From contig JAJTWR010000284.1 of assembly GCA_021613335.1 (NCBI GenBank), forward strand, positions 1,278,501 to 1,342,500: a stretch of 64,000 nucleotides of DNA. Direction: 5' to 3'. The position numbers were made by a program, and so were the translations under genes. Source of the stretch: Whitmania pigra. Taxonomy: Eukaryota; Annelida; Clitellata; Hirudinida; Haemopidae. The notes under the pieces were generated by a model. It saw only the letters and a program-made list of their open reading frames with translations, ran no database searches and was not told where the DNA came from. Shown piece after piece: positions 46,873 to 59,637 of this stretch. Position 1 is the stretch's first letter, and each line of letters begins with the position of its first letter.

Positions 46873-47675
46873 TCATTTACTGGCGCTTTCATCGCACTTT
46901 TTAACTGGTGTCGAATCGCTGCCATCAGCAAGATCATCTCTGAAATTATTATGCAAATTTAAAAAAAACAAAGTTATTACTGTATTAGGTAAATATATTA
47001 CTTATTTATTTATTGCTAATTACTGATGTATATAAATTGTTAACTCATCTGATTGAAGCAATGCTGAACAATATTTAAAATAATATTTTTATATTTAATA
47101 ATATAGTAGTATATAATATATAATAATAATAAAAGTAATAGTAATAGTAATATATTATTAATATATTGCTACTTCTAACTTACATAGCGAGACAAGCACA
47201 TTCGCCATTATTGCAATATCCTCCCATGCACGTTAATTTCTGTAAAAAAAAATAAATTCGAAGTGTTTTAAATAAATAAATAAACATTTATAATTCCACG
47301 TTAATGCATACTCCGCATTCGCAATTCTCTATTCCTTTGTCCTCACCTGGGAAATAAAATTAATTAATTAATTAATAAGCCTTAAAATACAATTTAGAGA
47401 TCATTCAGTTCGGTGCACGCGAAAAAATCAAGTGATGAATTAATTCCTAGTACAATCGTGTTTAGGTTTTAGGCTTATAATTCTTGATGTTGTAAATGAT
47501 TTGGAGTAAAACTACTTAATCTATGTAATCTTTCATTTTGTAAATAATTTAAAAATAATCTTAACAACTATAAATTGTAAAACAACTCGTTAAGCTCACA
47601 TTGTTCTTCTTGAGCGTAGAGATTACCAATCACAACTACGAGAAGGATTACAGAACAAGTCTTGAAAAAATTCAT
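46873..47675 (-). CDS. Small secreted cysteine-rich peptide, four exons
   Basis: Not recognised as any family. Four short exons join in phase: 47675-47600, 47346-47312, 47239-47184 and 46939-46873, giving about 77 residues. Exon 1 encodes a classic signal peptide (MNFFKTCSVILLVVVIGNLY followed by Ala), with cleavage likely before QEEQ. The mature part is about 56 residues with eight cysteines spaced C-x7-C-x-C-x4-C-x4-C-x4-C-x-C-x17-C, including a GGYCNNGECACL segment like a small EGF or granulin-type turn. The tail is acidic and ends ESASK. Donors GTGAGC, GTATGC and GTAAGT and the CAG acceptors are strong. An alternative donor in exon 2 would add four residues and a ninth Cys, so the even-Cys form is preferred. 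A TATA box precedes it. Likely an extracellular disulfide-rich peptide; role unknown (defence, signalling or structural are all possible). Confidence 0.72.
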
Positions 47676-47737
47676 TGCGTCACGAATATTTCTTTGGCGC
47701 TAACAAAAAAATCTTTTTCAACTCAGCACCTATTCGA

Positions 47738-47746
47738 CTTATATAG
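47738..47746 (-). promoter_or_regulatory. TATA box of the secreted-peptide gene
   Basis: CTATATAAG on the minus strand, 63-71 bp upstream of the ATG at 47675. Transcription would start about 30 bp downstream, leaving a 5' UTR of about 30-40 nt. This is the cleanest TATA box in the window. Confidence 0.65.
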
Positions 47747-49046
47747 TTAGCTGTGTAAATACGTGATTGTATTGATCAAATCTATAATCGATTATTTATC
47801 TATGTTTTCCGTCGCGATCTCCTGCTGTTCCTCCATTTTGTTTTCCTGCGGACGCTGCGCCGACAATTAATCGATCTCGCGAGCGAAGAAGTTGACGACA
47901 GGTGTACATTTTTTGACTGAACGAAACATTCTGACTGCCATCCAAAGTTGTTTGTGTTTTTTAGAGTTCTGCACTGGTATAAGAACAATGTAGCACGGGG
48001 AGCGCTATAGACTGAGTTAATTTTGTAAACATAAGATGAATTTAAGTGGCTTAAGAAGGCTTATGTCTGCGCGATTAGCCACTGAAGAGCTAAAACAATT
48101 GGGGTGACTCAGTTGCGAAACTCGCTCATTAGTTAAGATTTGTGTCGAAACTCGATTCTGATGTTCTTAGCTCCATCACAAAGATCTTGCTAATGTGTTA
48201 TTCGTGGTCATCTGAGTGAGAGAGTGCGTGTTACGAATTTCTGCGCTCGTTTGCTATTCACTTCTGGACACAAGGCTCCTCCACGCTAAGTAGGGACGCT
48301 TCAGCATTTTCCAAGTGGGCCAACCCTCATAAAACATGAGATGACTTTTTTTACGCATAGTCTAAATCATGAGGGGCTGTTTCCTTCCAAAATTACGTCT
48401 CTGATACTAAGTAAAATTGTCATAACCAATCAATGGCACTCATCTGATGGTCTGGTCATTACTATTGAATGAAACAAAAAATTCGTAAACACCGTTACCT
48501 GATTAGGTTACGATTGCAAAAGTACGCAAGTCCGTTAGACATTTTTATGCAATCACAACATGCCTTTCTTAGGATTAAGCAGTTCATAGTTCTACATAAT
48601 GACAGGATCTAGCATTACAAAGGTTGTTTTAACCACGTGAGCAGTTGTACGAACGCACTATCGCGATGAACATCGAAATGGTTTCGATAGAATCGCTTGC
48701 AAGTTTGTCGAACGAAGAGTGCAAATATTAATAACATAGAATCGAATTAAACAACAAATTAAATCCAGCACCTCAGTTCAAATACGACAAATGAAACGCA
48801 GGAAGCGAGAAACTGGAAAATACTTGATAGCTCTCCAACTTTTAAGCAAACTTAAATGCTGAATAAAGGCCACTTTGACGATTGCTTGCAACAAAGCCAA
48901 GCGCAGATGATTATTGCAGGAAAGTGACTGATCAGCGAGACGATCGAAATTCGTCCGAATGCGACTACAAACTGAGTACAATGTCGATCGACGATCAAGT
49001 TCTAAAAGATTTGTAGATGCCGGTCCGTCGAGGGCCGAGCCGGGCC
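47747..49046. other. Intergenic region between the secreted-peptide gene and BRI3
   Basis: No coding exon with family resemblance. The stretch 47800-48000 is richer in G+C and purine/pyrimidine alternation. The part next to BRI3 (48780-49046) is its 3' UTR; open frames there are read-through shadows of BRI3 exon 3. Confidence 0.4.
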
Positions 49047-49836
49047 TCAACCAAAGACTGCACCGCAATTGGTGCACCTCTTTTCCTTGAGGGCCAGACA
49101 ACAAAGGAGACCGATGGGGAAGAAAACCACAGCGCAACAGATGGCCAGGCAGGAAAAGTCGTCCTCAAGAACTCCGACCTAGAACGGACAAAGGCGATGA
49201 TGACTATGAAATTGTTGATAAGTAACAATGGTAATAATAATTAAGTGTGGTCGTAATTGAGCACAGATAACATGATAAATATGAGCTGTCAATATAGGTT
49301 TATGTACCACATATTATTATATTGTTTAATACATTAAGTTCCAAAGATTGTGGCAGGCAAATATCATCCATTTGAGCTAGCGCATTCATCGCAGGACTTT
49401 CAACAAATATTATTTCTCAAACAGTCCGATAAACTCACTCTGCAAGCTGGGCACCCTCCTACAAAAATGATGGACTGGCTGGCAACCGGAGGGGCGACAA
49501 TCACTGGTGCCTGGTATTGTTGTGGGTAGTTCTCCCCGGGCAATGGTTGGTAGCCCCCTGGAGTTTAAAAGTCAGCCATATTTCTTACAGCACAACATTA
49601 TCTCCATAAAGTTATTTATGAAGTTACTTATAAGTGCACAATAGTTTTAATTAATTACAGCATTATTACAATTAACAACCTTGAGTACCATATGCCGGAG
49701 GCTTTGTGGTCCCACCGGGATGTTGTGGTGGATAGTAGTATGGCTGCTGAAAGCTCGGTTGAGTCACATTGGGGTACAATGGAGCAGTTGGGGTTGCAGA
49801 ATAGGCAGGTGGATCGTCTGGGGGCCTATAAGACAT
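49047..49836 (-). CDS. BRI3: BRI3 (brain protein I3) membrane protein
   Basis: Three exons joined in phase: 49836-49680, 49557-49439 and 49178-49047, giving about 136 residues. The N-terminus (MSYRPPDDPPAYSATPT) is proline- and tyrosine-rich with PPAY motifs (two: PPAYS and PPAYG) that can bind WW-domain (NEDD4-type) ligases. Then come SIIFVGGCPACR and, across the intron, VGVLEDDFSCLAICCAV, a hydrophobic FFPIGLLCCLAL and the CxxC end KEKRCTNCGAVFG. The paired CPxC...CxNCGA blocks around a hydrophobic stretch are the BRI3 signature. The mammalian protein sits in lysosomal/late endosomal membranes, and its function is poorly defined. The stop TGA is at 49047-49049. Confidence 0.9.
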
Positions 49837-51936
49837 TTTGACAGACACTCGCCGGCGAGGTAGTAACGTTAAGAGTTAATGTGACTGGAAAAACGCCTGG
49901 AAAACATTTTGTAATAAATAAAGGGAGTTTCAGTATTTTCTCGGTTTTACAAACGGAATGTCATGTGTCAAAAACAAAAACGTTTTCATAATGTCATCAT
50001 GCGATAATAAAAGCAACATAAAAATCGTTAAAGCATCGCTTAACTGCTATGAACGTCGTTTGTTACAATTTAAGCGGAAAATCACAACCACTAGACGACG
50101 CCAGCTTCCAAATAGTTTGACATGAGCAGAATTTCATATCCCAAATGATGAAATAATCGGTGCGACTCACAAATTGCAAACTCTTCTTCTAAGCCAACAG
50201 TTCACGAAAGACGAGCCTTATTGCAAAGCTGATTATTTACCTCGTGACCGAGGTGATGTGTCTTATAACAACTTTTTAACGAAATTTAAGTAAGACGTGG
50301 ATAAATTATTAATTTTAAATAATTTATTTAATTAAAAAAAATGAACTTCATATTATTAAATAGTGAGATAGGAACTTTTTCTAGCAGGTGCCAATCTACC
50401 TCATTCTACAAATTGAAATGGTTGCATTAATCGAGCATATGGATCAATCGCGTGACTCAGTGACTAAACGCACCGAATTTTAAATGGCCTTAAGATGAAG
50501 TTTCTGTTAACAATACTCCTTCCTAACTTTACGGGAACCACGTAAACCTCACTTATGAATATGGAAGCTGTAGCAACTATTGCCCCACTCTGTGCTCGTC
50601 ATCTCTTTACCTGCTTGTGACATTTTCTTCTGCTAATTAAGAAAGCAATCTCACAATGTTTAGCGGTCCTCAAGTTTACCCCAAACGTCCAAAAGAGAAA
50701 CAAAAACTCGCCAACCAACGAGTTTAAAATTTGTGCTAAAGTATTTTCTAAACCATTACTTTTAACGATCCGACAACAAAGTCTGCGCGTGTACACAAGT
50801 AAAGGAACACAAATTTAGGTAGAATAGTGGGAGAGTGGAACACATCGTGACTAGAAAAACCATTAATAAAATCTATTAAACGATTTTCGAGGGACAAAAT
50901 TAACTTAATAAATACATTAAACCATCCATAATTTCCAAAATTCCATGGCCATGCAGATGACAACGTGATTATAGGAAAACAGACTCATAAAAATGACACA
51001 AAGGTCAGAATTCACAAAAGCATCGACTAACTTCATCCTGGAAAATTCCTTTTTGGAAAGACCGAAACAACCAGCTGGAGGAAAATGAATCCAAATATTA
51101 TGCTTGAAACGTTGGCATTAGCATGACTTCGAACCCAAGTTATCTATCGGTGAGACAATTCGAACAATGAATGACGACGACATCGGCCGGTGACCAGCTC
51201 GCCGATCGGCAGACGATCGGAGCTGCCCACTGTTAAAAGAAACGGTTGCTTGGTTCTTGAAAAGCTAACAACATAATCCCTTTATAAAGAGCAACTAAAA
51301 TGAAATAAAAAGTGCAAAATCAGGCATGATTGCATAATGTTTAAGCAAGATAGGTATAAAATAGAGAACGAGTGGATACGAGTAACTGAAACAAAAAACG
51401 TCAACATCGTCCGGTTTTGGTGGCAGCACAAAGAACCAAGAAATTGCTCGGAAAACGCTTATTGCACTTCAGAAGTTCGTGACGTCGAAGTCGACAACAG
51501 ACCTCGAACGGCACTCAAAGTCGCAGTCGAAGAATCCCCCGTCGTTGATTTACGACCTGAAATCTACGTCATGGCACTGACAACCTGGCGGGCATCTTTT
51601 TGAGGCAGCAAACACAAATACAAGAAATGAAGGCATTCATTTGAAGATATGGTTGCTGTCGATTCGTTCTGTGCGAGCCGGGCGAACTGCGCCTCGATGC
51701 CACTCTGCACGATCAGATCATCTCGGCAGATTGCTAAGCTCCGAGGGATTTCTCTGACAAGCTTTAGTTAGTTAAAGACGATAATTGTGCAGCTGGAATT
51801 CCAGACAATGAGATGCAAAATATCTAAATATCCCGAGCAGCCTGACAACGGCCGATCCAGGTAAACGACGAATTACACAAATACGTTACGTTCCCAAAAG
51901 TAAACGACCAGGAATCGTCCTCTCCCTAAAAAGAGA
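49837..51936. other. Intergenic region between BRI3 and the SHB-type gene
   Basis: Mostly AT-rich with no recognisable gene. Between about 51340 and 51770 base composition becomes more balanced and long open stretches exist on both strands: plus 51337-51603, and minus about 51765-51570 reading IPRSLAICRDDLIVQSGIEA. This could be the 3' UTR of the SHB-type gene, a missed exon or a relic; no family is recognised. Confidence 0.35.
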
Positions 51937-54900
51937 TCATGATCTTCCAGCCGTGAGGGGCTTCGTAAGGAAGAGACTCTCGTTGCCCCTGACCGGTAGC
52001 TTGTTCTCCCGGTAAAACTGCACCATGGAGGGTACGCTTTCGAACGGCTGGCTGAACTGCCCTGAAAAGTCATAAAGTAACGATGAGAAAGTCTTTAGAA
52101 TGATATGATTGTGGTGTACAGAGGCGTACAAGCAACTGCAAAAGCAAAAACAATTGTATCGTGCTTGCCGCCCAGCCTGTGCATAAAAATATTTAACAGA
52201 TTGAAACATTCCAAGATAAAAATGCTCAAAAAACTGAGGCTTGATTAATTTCAATAAATTAAGTCTGTTAACGACGATTACTAGATCACTCGAGCGCGAC
52301 AAACCGAGAATAAACTTCTCAGCTCCGTCTTCGACGGCCTGCCGAACGATTTTTATGTGAAGGAACCCGACTGAGCTCCTGGAAGGGAAACAGTTTAAAC
52401 TTTAGAAATTGATTTGACTTTAATAATATGATAAATAATATACAACATAAAGAGCCATTAAATATTCAAAGTTCATTTATTTTCTATCCATTAATATTTA
52501 GCAATAGCATGAACAAAATGTTATAATGATATATGAAAATTGCAATTACTACCAACTTAATTACAGCATAAATTATGTTAATATTTTGCACAAGGCTCAT
52601 CATTATTGTAGAGCTAAATAAAGAATGGTGGACTCATGAATAACTTGAGTGAAAGTGAGAAGTCTTCGTTGTTGCTCTCGCTGATCCTGACGAGAAACGA
52701 ACCCTCGACTCGACCTTCCAGCAATTTCTCGGCGTCGGTTCTCCCCATTTGCCCGTGGAACCAACTGGAAGTAGAAAAGCCAGTCAAAAGATCAAAAAGA
52801 AAGAGCACCCTAGCGATGATGCGCTCGTATTTTAACTTCAAAACGATAATCGTTAAAAACGACGAGCTGAGACGATTGCTCAAACCAGGGTGACCAACCT
52901 TTGCTGCTTCAGAGGTAGATTGGGGCAGGTTTTCACGAAGGGTCGAACATGGTTGGAGAGATCATCATCATCATCATCGTCGTCGTTGTCATCTGGACGT
53001 GGGGAAACCATTTAAATTCAATCATCATTCCATATGCTGCTCCTGAAGTAAAACTCCAGAACTGGCTTGCATTTGAATTCCAGACAACAAAACAACCTTT
53101 GCCGTCGTAGTCCTTCGTCAATGTCCTGTTGCCGTGGCGACCGGCATCCGAACGACGACAGACGCCAGGATTTTCGTGGTGGCAATCGCATCTTCCGACG
53201 GATCTGTCGTCGACCTTCTTACCGTTCTGAACGTGCCTGTGTCTCAGCTTTTTCGAGCCATTGGGAGAGAACAGAAGAATCCCGTCGGATTTTGGTCGAA
53301 TTTTGCTCGGATGGTGAGGACGAATGAGATCCCTCTCCTGGCTTTCGTTCTCTAACTGGGGCTCGCATTTAGCTCGAGAGGTTTGGCAGGATTGGTCCGA
53401 CTTGATCGGCACCTCGGGAGAGGTCGACGCTTCTCCGACGCCCGACGTTTCGACTTGCAAATTCTGACCGAATTCCGAATCCTTGGAGTTGCAGACGCCG
53501 AGCGAGGAGAGCACGTGTCCGCAATCAATCGGCTCGAAATCCTTGAAAGCGTTCGACATCACGGTGACGGAACCGCCGGACGTGCTGTTGCTCGAGTACA
53601 TATGACCGGTCATGATTTCGTTGTCTGCCTGGCCGTCCAAAGTCTCAGAGGGCAAAGTGTCTCTGGTCATCGGTGGATTTTTCTGAAGCTGAACTGAGAT
53701 CCCTTTGTTTGAGTGGACCGTGTCGACGGTGCAATCGACGCTTTCCTCTTGTTGGCTCTTCGACTCCATCCTGTTCTCCTCCGATCTGTCGTTCTCGACG
53801 GCATCCTTTCGTTCTTTCGGTCTCCTGGGTTTTATGCGAAGACTGGTGACCTGCGACGACGATGACAACTTCAGAGGAACCTTTGCCAGGTGCTCGCCAT
53901 CCGTCGAGTTGACCTTGACGAGAACGAACACGCATCGGATAGAAATTCATTTCTATAAAGAATAATTCTGTAAGAATGTAGTGGCTCGACCATACTGTTT
54001 TTTTTTATGCAAAAGTTAATGTCGTAATTAAAAGACTAGAGTCTTATCCTCGCCAATTATGCTAACGAGGCCACGATATGGAAGTGCAAGTTATAATTAA
54101 AGCACTTAAGCAAGAGAAAGCCATTAATGTCAAATCTTTTGTGGGTATAATCCGGTTAAGAGATACAAAACACATGAACATATAAACATATATGCTCATT
54201 GAACACTGGTTGATTGAACGTACATGTTCAGCTAATTCAGCAGATGCTAACCAAATTAATTACATCAATAAAAAAATTAATTAATACATAATAGTGAATT
54301 AATACTTAAGAGTAGCAACATCACCACCACAATTCATCATCATCATCAACATCACCAGGCCACGACAAAAAATAAGGTCCTAAAAGTCATTCAACAGAAT
54401 CCAACCAACCATATCAACAGGTATGATGTTGCTTGAAATTCCATTAAGAAGTCTCTCAGCCTTGTTGGTTTGGATATCTGCAGATAAAATCAAGGAGGGG
54501 TCGAGCGTAATCACAAAAAATAACGACACGTTGTCGTGGAAACAAACCCTTGAGCACTTTATTGACTTCATCGTAGGGGATCGAATAATCGTCGTCCACC
54601 AGGAGAGAACTCGTCTCTGCCAAGTCCAGAGGGTCGCAGTACTCGTCGGCGATCATGGGCTACAATAGAAAAAGTGTTCGGTCGAAAAAATCAATCGACG
54701 CGATCAATCGTAACAGCATTATTTTGTTGAAAAAATATGTCGTAATGATTTGTGAACTCCACCATGATGGCCGAATCGGAAGAGCTCGTTCCCTCCGGGC
54801 TCTCCAGCTGGTCCAAGACGGATCCAACGTTGGAGCTGCTCGACGGACTGACGAAGCCATCGCATTTGCCCTTTGAAGCTCTGCTGGATGTGGAGCTGCC

Positions 54901-55236
54901 TTTTTGAAGAGACTGGTACTGGTGCTTCTCATTTTGGTGCGGCTTGCTTCCATCAAGATTCAACTTCAGAGACCTCGTATCGTACTCCGATCGAGTGGAA
55001 CTAATGGTGCAGGTCGAAACCGGCGCGCCGGAGTTGGTTCCACCACTGTTTCCGATGGCGGCAACGTTTCCAGAAGTTAAACAAACATTCGACTGATAGC
55101 GGCTAGGGCTCTTTGGCATCAATTCATGGACGCTGTTAGATTTTTGGGTGGAATTGTTACAATCCGATCTGCCAGACGATATCTGATGGCCAGACTTTTT
55201 GACACCCCAGCCAAAGTGCTTCAAGAGTTTGGCCAT
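51937..55236 (-). CDS. SHB: SHB-family SH2 adaptor protein
   Basis: Six or so exons. The N-terminus [16 protein letters not shown] starts a Ser-rich region (about 170 residues). Exon 2 carries tyrosine motifs [12 protein letters not shown] and [11 protein letters not shown] large exon (about 53900-53050) gives more than 280 residues of disordered Ser/Arg/Glu-rich sequence and ends DYDGK. The next exon begins with an Asp run and reads [18 protein letters not shown]. The SH2 domain follows: [27 protein letters not shown] (phosphotyrosine Arg), [50 protein letters not shown], stopping with TGA at 51937-51939. SH2 sequence and its C-terminal position match SHB/SHD/SHE/SHF. Mammalian SHB links receptors such as VEGFR2, FGFR1 and the T-cell receptor to FAK, CRK and PI3K. 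The exon 2-exon 3 junction is uncertain. Confidence 0.85.
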
Positions 55237-55935
55237 TTTACATTTTTTGGAGCTATCGGCTTATCGGTTAATTGAGTTGTTAATATATTTACCCTCTCAA
55301 AACGTGTCAAAGGTTCAGCTACAAGGATTCAAACTTCCAGAAAGCTGAGCAGAAACACCAAACAGCCCATTCCTCGCCACTGCCATTCATTCGCTTCTCC
55401 AGTCTCTATTTAGCTTCTTTATTCATCACTTTTAGTGTGAAAGATTTGTTTGATTTTTAATAATTATAAAAATATTAAATTCATAGTTTGTTATAAAACT
55501 TACTGTTTATAGATATTCGTAAATGTTTAAAGTTACAAAATGTTTTAGTGTATACTATTATTAATAAAATAGCTCAAATACAATTGTATATTTCTTCAAG
55601 TAAAATGTAGCTATTAAAAAAACCATTAAGTTAATAACAGGTGTTTCTTAACCTTGTTCAATTATTCTGTGTAAATAAAAACAACTGATTAAATAGCCGG
55701 CGTGGTTTCTGTTGAATGTACGTAAGGGCTAATTAGAATGAATATACTACTTTAAAATTTTATATTTTTAATTACTGCAAGAATTTGATTCAAATAATGA
55801 ACAAAACTAAATAACTCAGCATTGGAACGTATTTCGTGAGAAATTTGTGGCTGAAACTTTTGAAAAGGACTTTTTCATATTTCACTCCCAGAGCTTTCAA
55901 CTTGAGCCGCTGCAGATTTTCCTAAAGACAACACT
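55237..55935. other. Divergent promoter region, SHB-type gene and PEX11
   Basis: 699 bp between two divergent start codons; both promoters must lie here. AT-rich, no TATA box of convincing quality, no coding exon. Confidence 0.5.
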
Positions 55936-57455
55936 ATGGAAACTTACGTTTCTCTACTGCAGAGTGTCCCAGGAAGGGATAAAGTTATGAGGGCGACTGG
56001 TTACGGGGCTGTCCTTCTAAGTGGCATTTTCAATGCAAACTCATCGACCAGACTTTTGACATTAGCCAAACACATCAGTTCTGCAAGAATAATTTTGCGC
56101 CTGTTTGAAGATATTCCAGCACTAAAATCCACCTTGAGATGGGGACGTGAGGTATGAATTTGTTTTTCTTGTTTCAGTTTTAAGGACACGAAGCATAAAG
56201 TTGAAGATGAATTTTTTATTGATAATACAATTTTACATCATTACAATTTTCTTCAGAACAGTTCAAAATATTGTTGAAAGTCATAGAAGTAAAAGAAGTT
56301 TAACATATATAGAAGAATATAACATATTAGAAGTTAATAGGAATTGTTAATTTAATGTAATTTTATTCTTCTGAGCTTACATTTATTGATAAATTTCTTT
56401 CAACAATATTACCAGTTATCTCAAACTGAGATGGGTTGTGATGATGAATATTTTAGCAAGAAAGTGATGAGTTTTTGGACAAATAATGATTGGTTTCAGT
56501 CTGAATGGCTCAATTAAGCCACAAAGATGTTATTTTAAACAATTTTTGGGGGAGTTCACACAATTTCAGACGGAAGTTTTTTTGAATTTGCTAAAATGGA
56601 CTTTGATATTTGACGTCGAAAGAACACTTCGAGTATGCTATCTGATAAAAAATATCAAATGAGAAGAATGCTTGCTTGAAGGATGAGATAAACAAGAAAT
56701 CACTTTGTTTTGTTTTCGAAGTGAAACAAATTTTCTCGCAAGTCTTCATAAAAATTGAACGAGAATTTCTAAGAATTTTCTCGGACGCACGAAATGAATC
56801 AAAGAGATGGATGGAAAATGGTCATATTGTTTAAATTCATTGAGGGAAATGATTTGAAGTTTCTGTTTAGAAAAAAAAACAACTACTTTTTGCACAAATG
56901 TATAAATTTGTTTTTTACAAATATTTGGAGGTTTAATGCTGCATTAAAACATTCATATAAATAATGTTGTGATCTTGCAACAAGTCGTGTTGTACGATTT
57001 TGGACTTTATTCTGCTTGTTGCCATGTTGCACAACCTCTGCATCTCTTTCGGAAAATAAACGAAATAATTCATTAGAATTACAGAAAACATAGAATTGCC
57101 ATTTTATTGAACTCGTGCTCTGAACCAGTGCTCTGGGTCGATGACCCAAGATCGATCATCGCAAAAATAAGCTAACAAAACAAAACAACGTCGGTATGTT
57201 TACGAGCATTCCAGTTCCATCTCCATGGAGTTTCACGACTCATTACTCGGACGACCTCGAACAAAAGGAAGAGGTATTTGTTCAGAGCCAGTAAATGCAA
57301 TCAATCAACGATATTTGTGCTGCACTCGTCCTCAACGACGATGATGATGACGATGCTTTTCCAGGTGCTTTGTTTCAGACCAACTTCGTGGGGTGATGAA
57401 GGGATGCTTTGTCGGCCTCTAAAAATAACCCAGAGTGTAATAATAACAATAATAA

Positions 57456-57486
<31 letters not shown>

Positions 57487-58122
57487 TAATCGATCAATTG
57501 ATTGATACATCTTCGTTGATGACCGGTTAACTGATGTTTGATTTTTGAAACACCTGAAAGGAAAACCACTCAACAGGTGTTGTTGAGCCCAATCTGCGAT
57601 CGCTTTCGTTTGTTCCGCGAGAACCGCAAAAAAAATATTAACCGTGATAAGATTTTGTTGACTTTGTTCGGTCCTTCTGCTTTTAAAGTGTGTAATTTAC
57701 GAATGGTTAATGAAATAAATCTCAATAAAAAAGATTATCCGTCGATTTTTCTCAATTTTTTTCAAGAAAATTAAAGAAAAGAAAGTTGAAATTTTACTTT
57801 CTCTATTGCATTAAGAATCTCTCTACGAAACACGATTTCATAATTTTTTTATGAATTTTTTTTTTCAAGGAATTAGATCTCACTAGTCGCATTTGTACCG
57901 TCGTCTCGAACGTGGCCATGCAGATGTTCTACCTCTCGGAACACCTGGCGTGGGCAGGGGATGCGGGTCTGTTGCCCCTCAAGAGAACGAAGTCCTGGTG
58001 GACGACGAACGTCATTTGTTGGATTGTCTCTCTGCTCTCGAATTTGGCCAAGTTGGTTGTGCAAGATTTTTATTATTATTATTATATTATTATTATTATT
58101 ATTATTATTATTATCATCATCG

Positions 58123-58156
<34 letters not shown>

Positions 58157-59342
58157 TATTCTTATCATCATTATTGTTACCATGATTATATTATTATTTT
58201 GGAAATTATGGCAATTTAAAATTATGTTCCTGTTTTGGAAATACTAGTTTTATTTTCAAATATAAATATTTTTTGAATATCAAGTTTATCTTAAACTTAA
58301 TAAGTATCTTACTGTTTCTTTTAGCATTGTTGGCACATTATATAATCAGTAATCAAATAAACCTTCATTAACTATTATGATTATTATTATTTTATTATTA
58401 TTATTATTATTATTATATTATTATTATTATTATTATTTTATTATTATTATTATCATTATCATCATTATTATTATTATTATCATTATTATTTTATTGTTAT
58501 TATTATTATTATTGTTCTTCATCATCAGGAGTTTCAGGAAGATTCAACTCCTGAAAGACAAAAGACTTCTGCTTCTCAGACAGCAGGAGATATTTCAACT
58601 CGAAGGCCAGTGAGTGCATTTTAATAAATTTTTAGCAACATCTTTTATTCTTTTATTCCAATATTCCGATTTCCAAATCCTTTAAGGTCGTCTAAATCGT
58701 CTGCCTGCGGTAAGGATGGATTGAAGGCGTGCGAAGAACGAATGAAGACGGAAGTTCTGAATCTTGTCAAGAATTTCTTCGACTTTGTAATCGCCATCTC
58801 GATGCTGCCTTGGAAAGTTAAGCTGCCATTTTGTTTTGTTTAATTATTTTTTTACCTTATTTAATTAATTTCTCTTATAAAGGCGTTTTTAATTAGTTTA
58901 TTTTACTTAATTATTTTAATTTATTAAGTTGTTTTTTGTATCGTCGTCGTTGATTTTCTCTATTCGACGGTAAAAATTAATAAACGGTGTTGTGATTTTT
59001 TGGGTCTCGCAACATTGCAAGCCTTGTTAAACGGTGCTATAAAATTGATTGTGGAGTCACTCAAATATATTTACAATAAAAATTCAAATTATTACAATTA
59101 TTGATAATTTTATTACTATTACTGGTAGTATTATTTTAACAATAGGAATTAATTATTATAAATTTTGACAAATTATTTCATTTTTTTTATTTTGTTATTA
59201 ATTTCATCCGTTCTTAATCACAATAGGTTTCCTATGGGCTGGTAAAAGCACTCCGAAGAGAAATGCCTTATTTGGGCTGATATCGTCCGTCGTCTCGATC
59301 TTGGTCATGCTGCGAGGGACGAGAGAAGTCAAGAAGCATTGA
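55936..59342 (+). CDS. PEX11G: PEX11 gamma-like peroxisomal membrane protein
   Basis: Peroxin that elongates and divides peroxisomes. Five exons are inferred. Exon 1 (55936-56153): METYVSLLQSVPGRDKVMRA, YGAVLLSGIF, SSARIILRLFEDIPALK, matching the PEX11 N-terminal amphipathic region. Exon 2 (57870-58056): SRICTVVSNVAMQMFYLSEH, LAWAGDAGLL, SWWTTNVICWIVSLLSN. Exon 3 (near 58530): RKIQLLKDKRLLLLRQQE. Exon 4: VLNLVKNFFDFVIAISMLPW. Exon 5: FLWAGKSTPKRNALFGLISS, VVSILVMLRGTREVKKH, TGA at 59340-59342. EHxAWAxDA and the W-AGK...GLISS end are typical of PEX11G. The introns carry ATT/CAT microsatellites. The exon 2 to 3 junction only keeps frame with a GC donor (GT|GCAAGA), so that intron needs transcript evidence. 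Confidence 0.86.
57437..58520. repeat. AAT/ATT/CAT microsatellites in PEX11 introns
   Basis: Three separate arrays: AAT units at about 57437-57488, ATT then CAT units at 58066-58165 directly after exon 2, and ATT units at 58378-58515 directly before exon 3. The last two lie at opposite ends of the same intron. Confidence 0.9.
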
Positions 59343-59637
59343 ACTTTGTCGAACAGTTGAACCGACGACGTGAAGATGTCGAGTTGCTCGATCGAAAAAA
59401 AAAAGGCGTCTGCTTTCTTTCTCGAAGACTGGCATAGAAAAGCTTCGACGAAAAAAGGAATCAAATCATCTTACTCTCGCTTTCACGACTCTCGAACGAC
59501 AAAAACTCTGCTTCGTTTATTAAGAGATGACCTCGTCACAAATTACAGCAAAGTCGAGTTATTGCGACAATAGTTGTTTCTCGACGGCAAGGACAGTTCT
59601 CGAACGATGACGACGACAAGGCGACCGAACGTTGAAG

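Noticed and set aside
47800..47988. Minus-strand frame of 62 codons upstream of the secreted-peptide gene
   Set aside because: No splice context, basic low-complexity end, no family resemblance.
48778..49228. Minus-strand frames beginning MRCGFLPH and MLLINNF
   Set aside because: They are shifted frames of BRI3 exon 3 and its 3' UTR.
53645..53950. Minus-strand frame starting [13 protein letters not shown] in the SHB-type gene
   Set aside because: Overlaps the large SHB-type exon in another frame; the frame with the Ser/Arg/Glu-rich sequence stays open about three times longer and leads into the SH2 domain.
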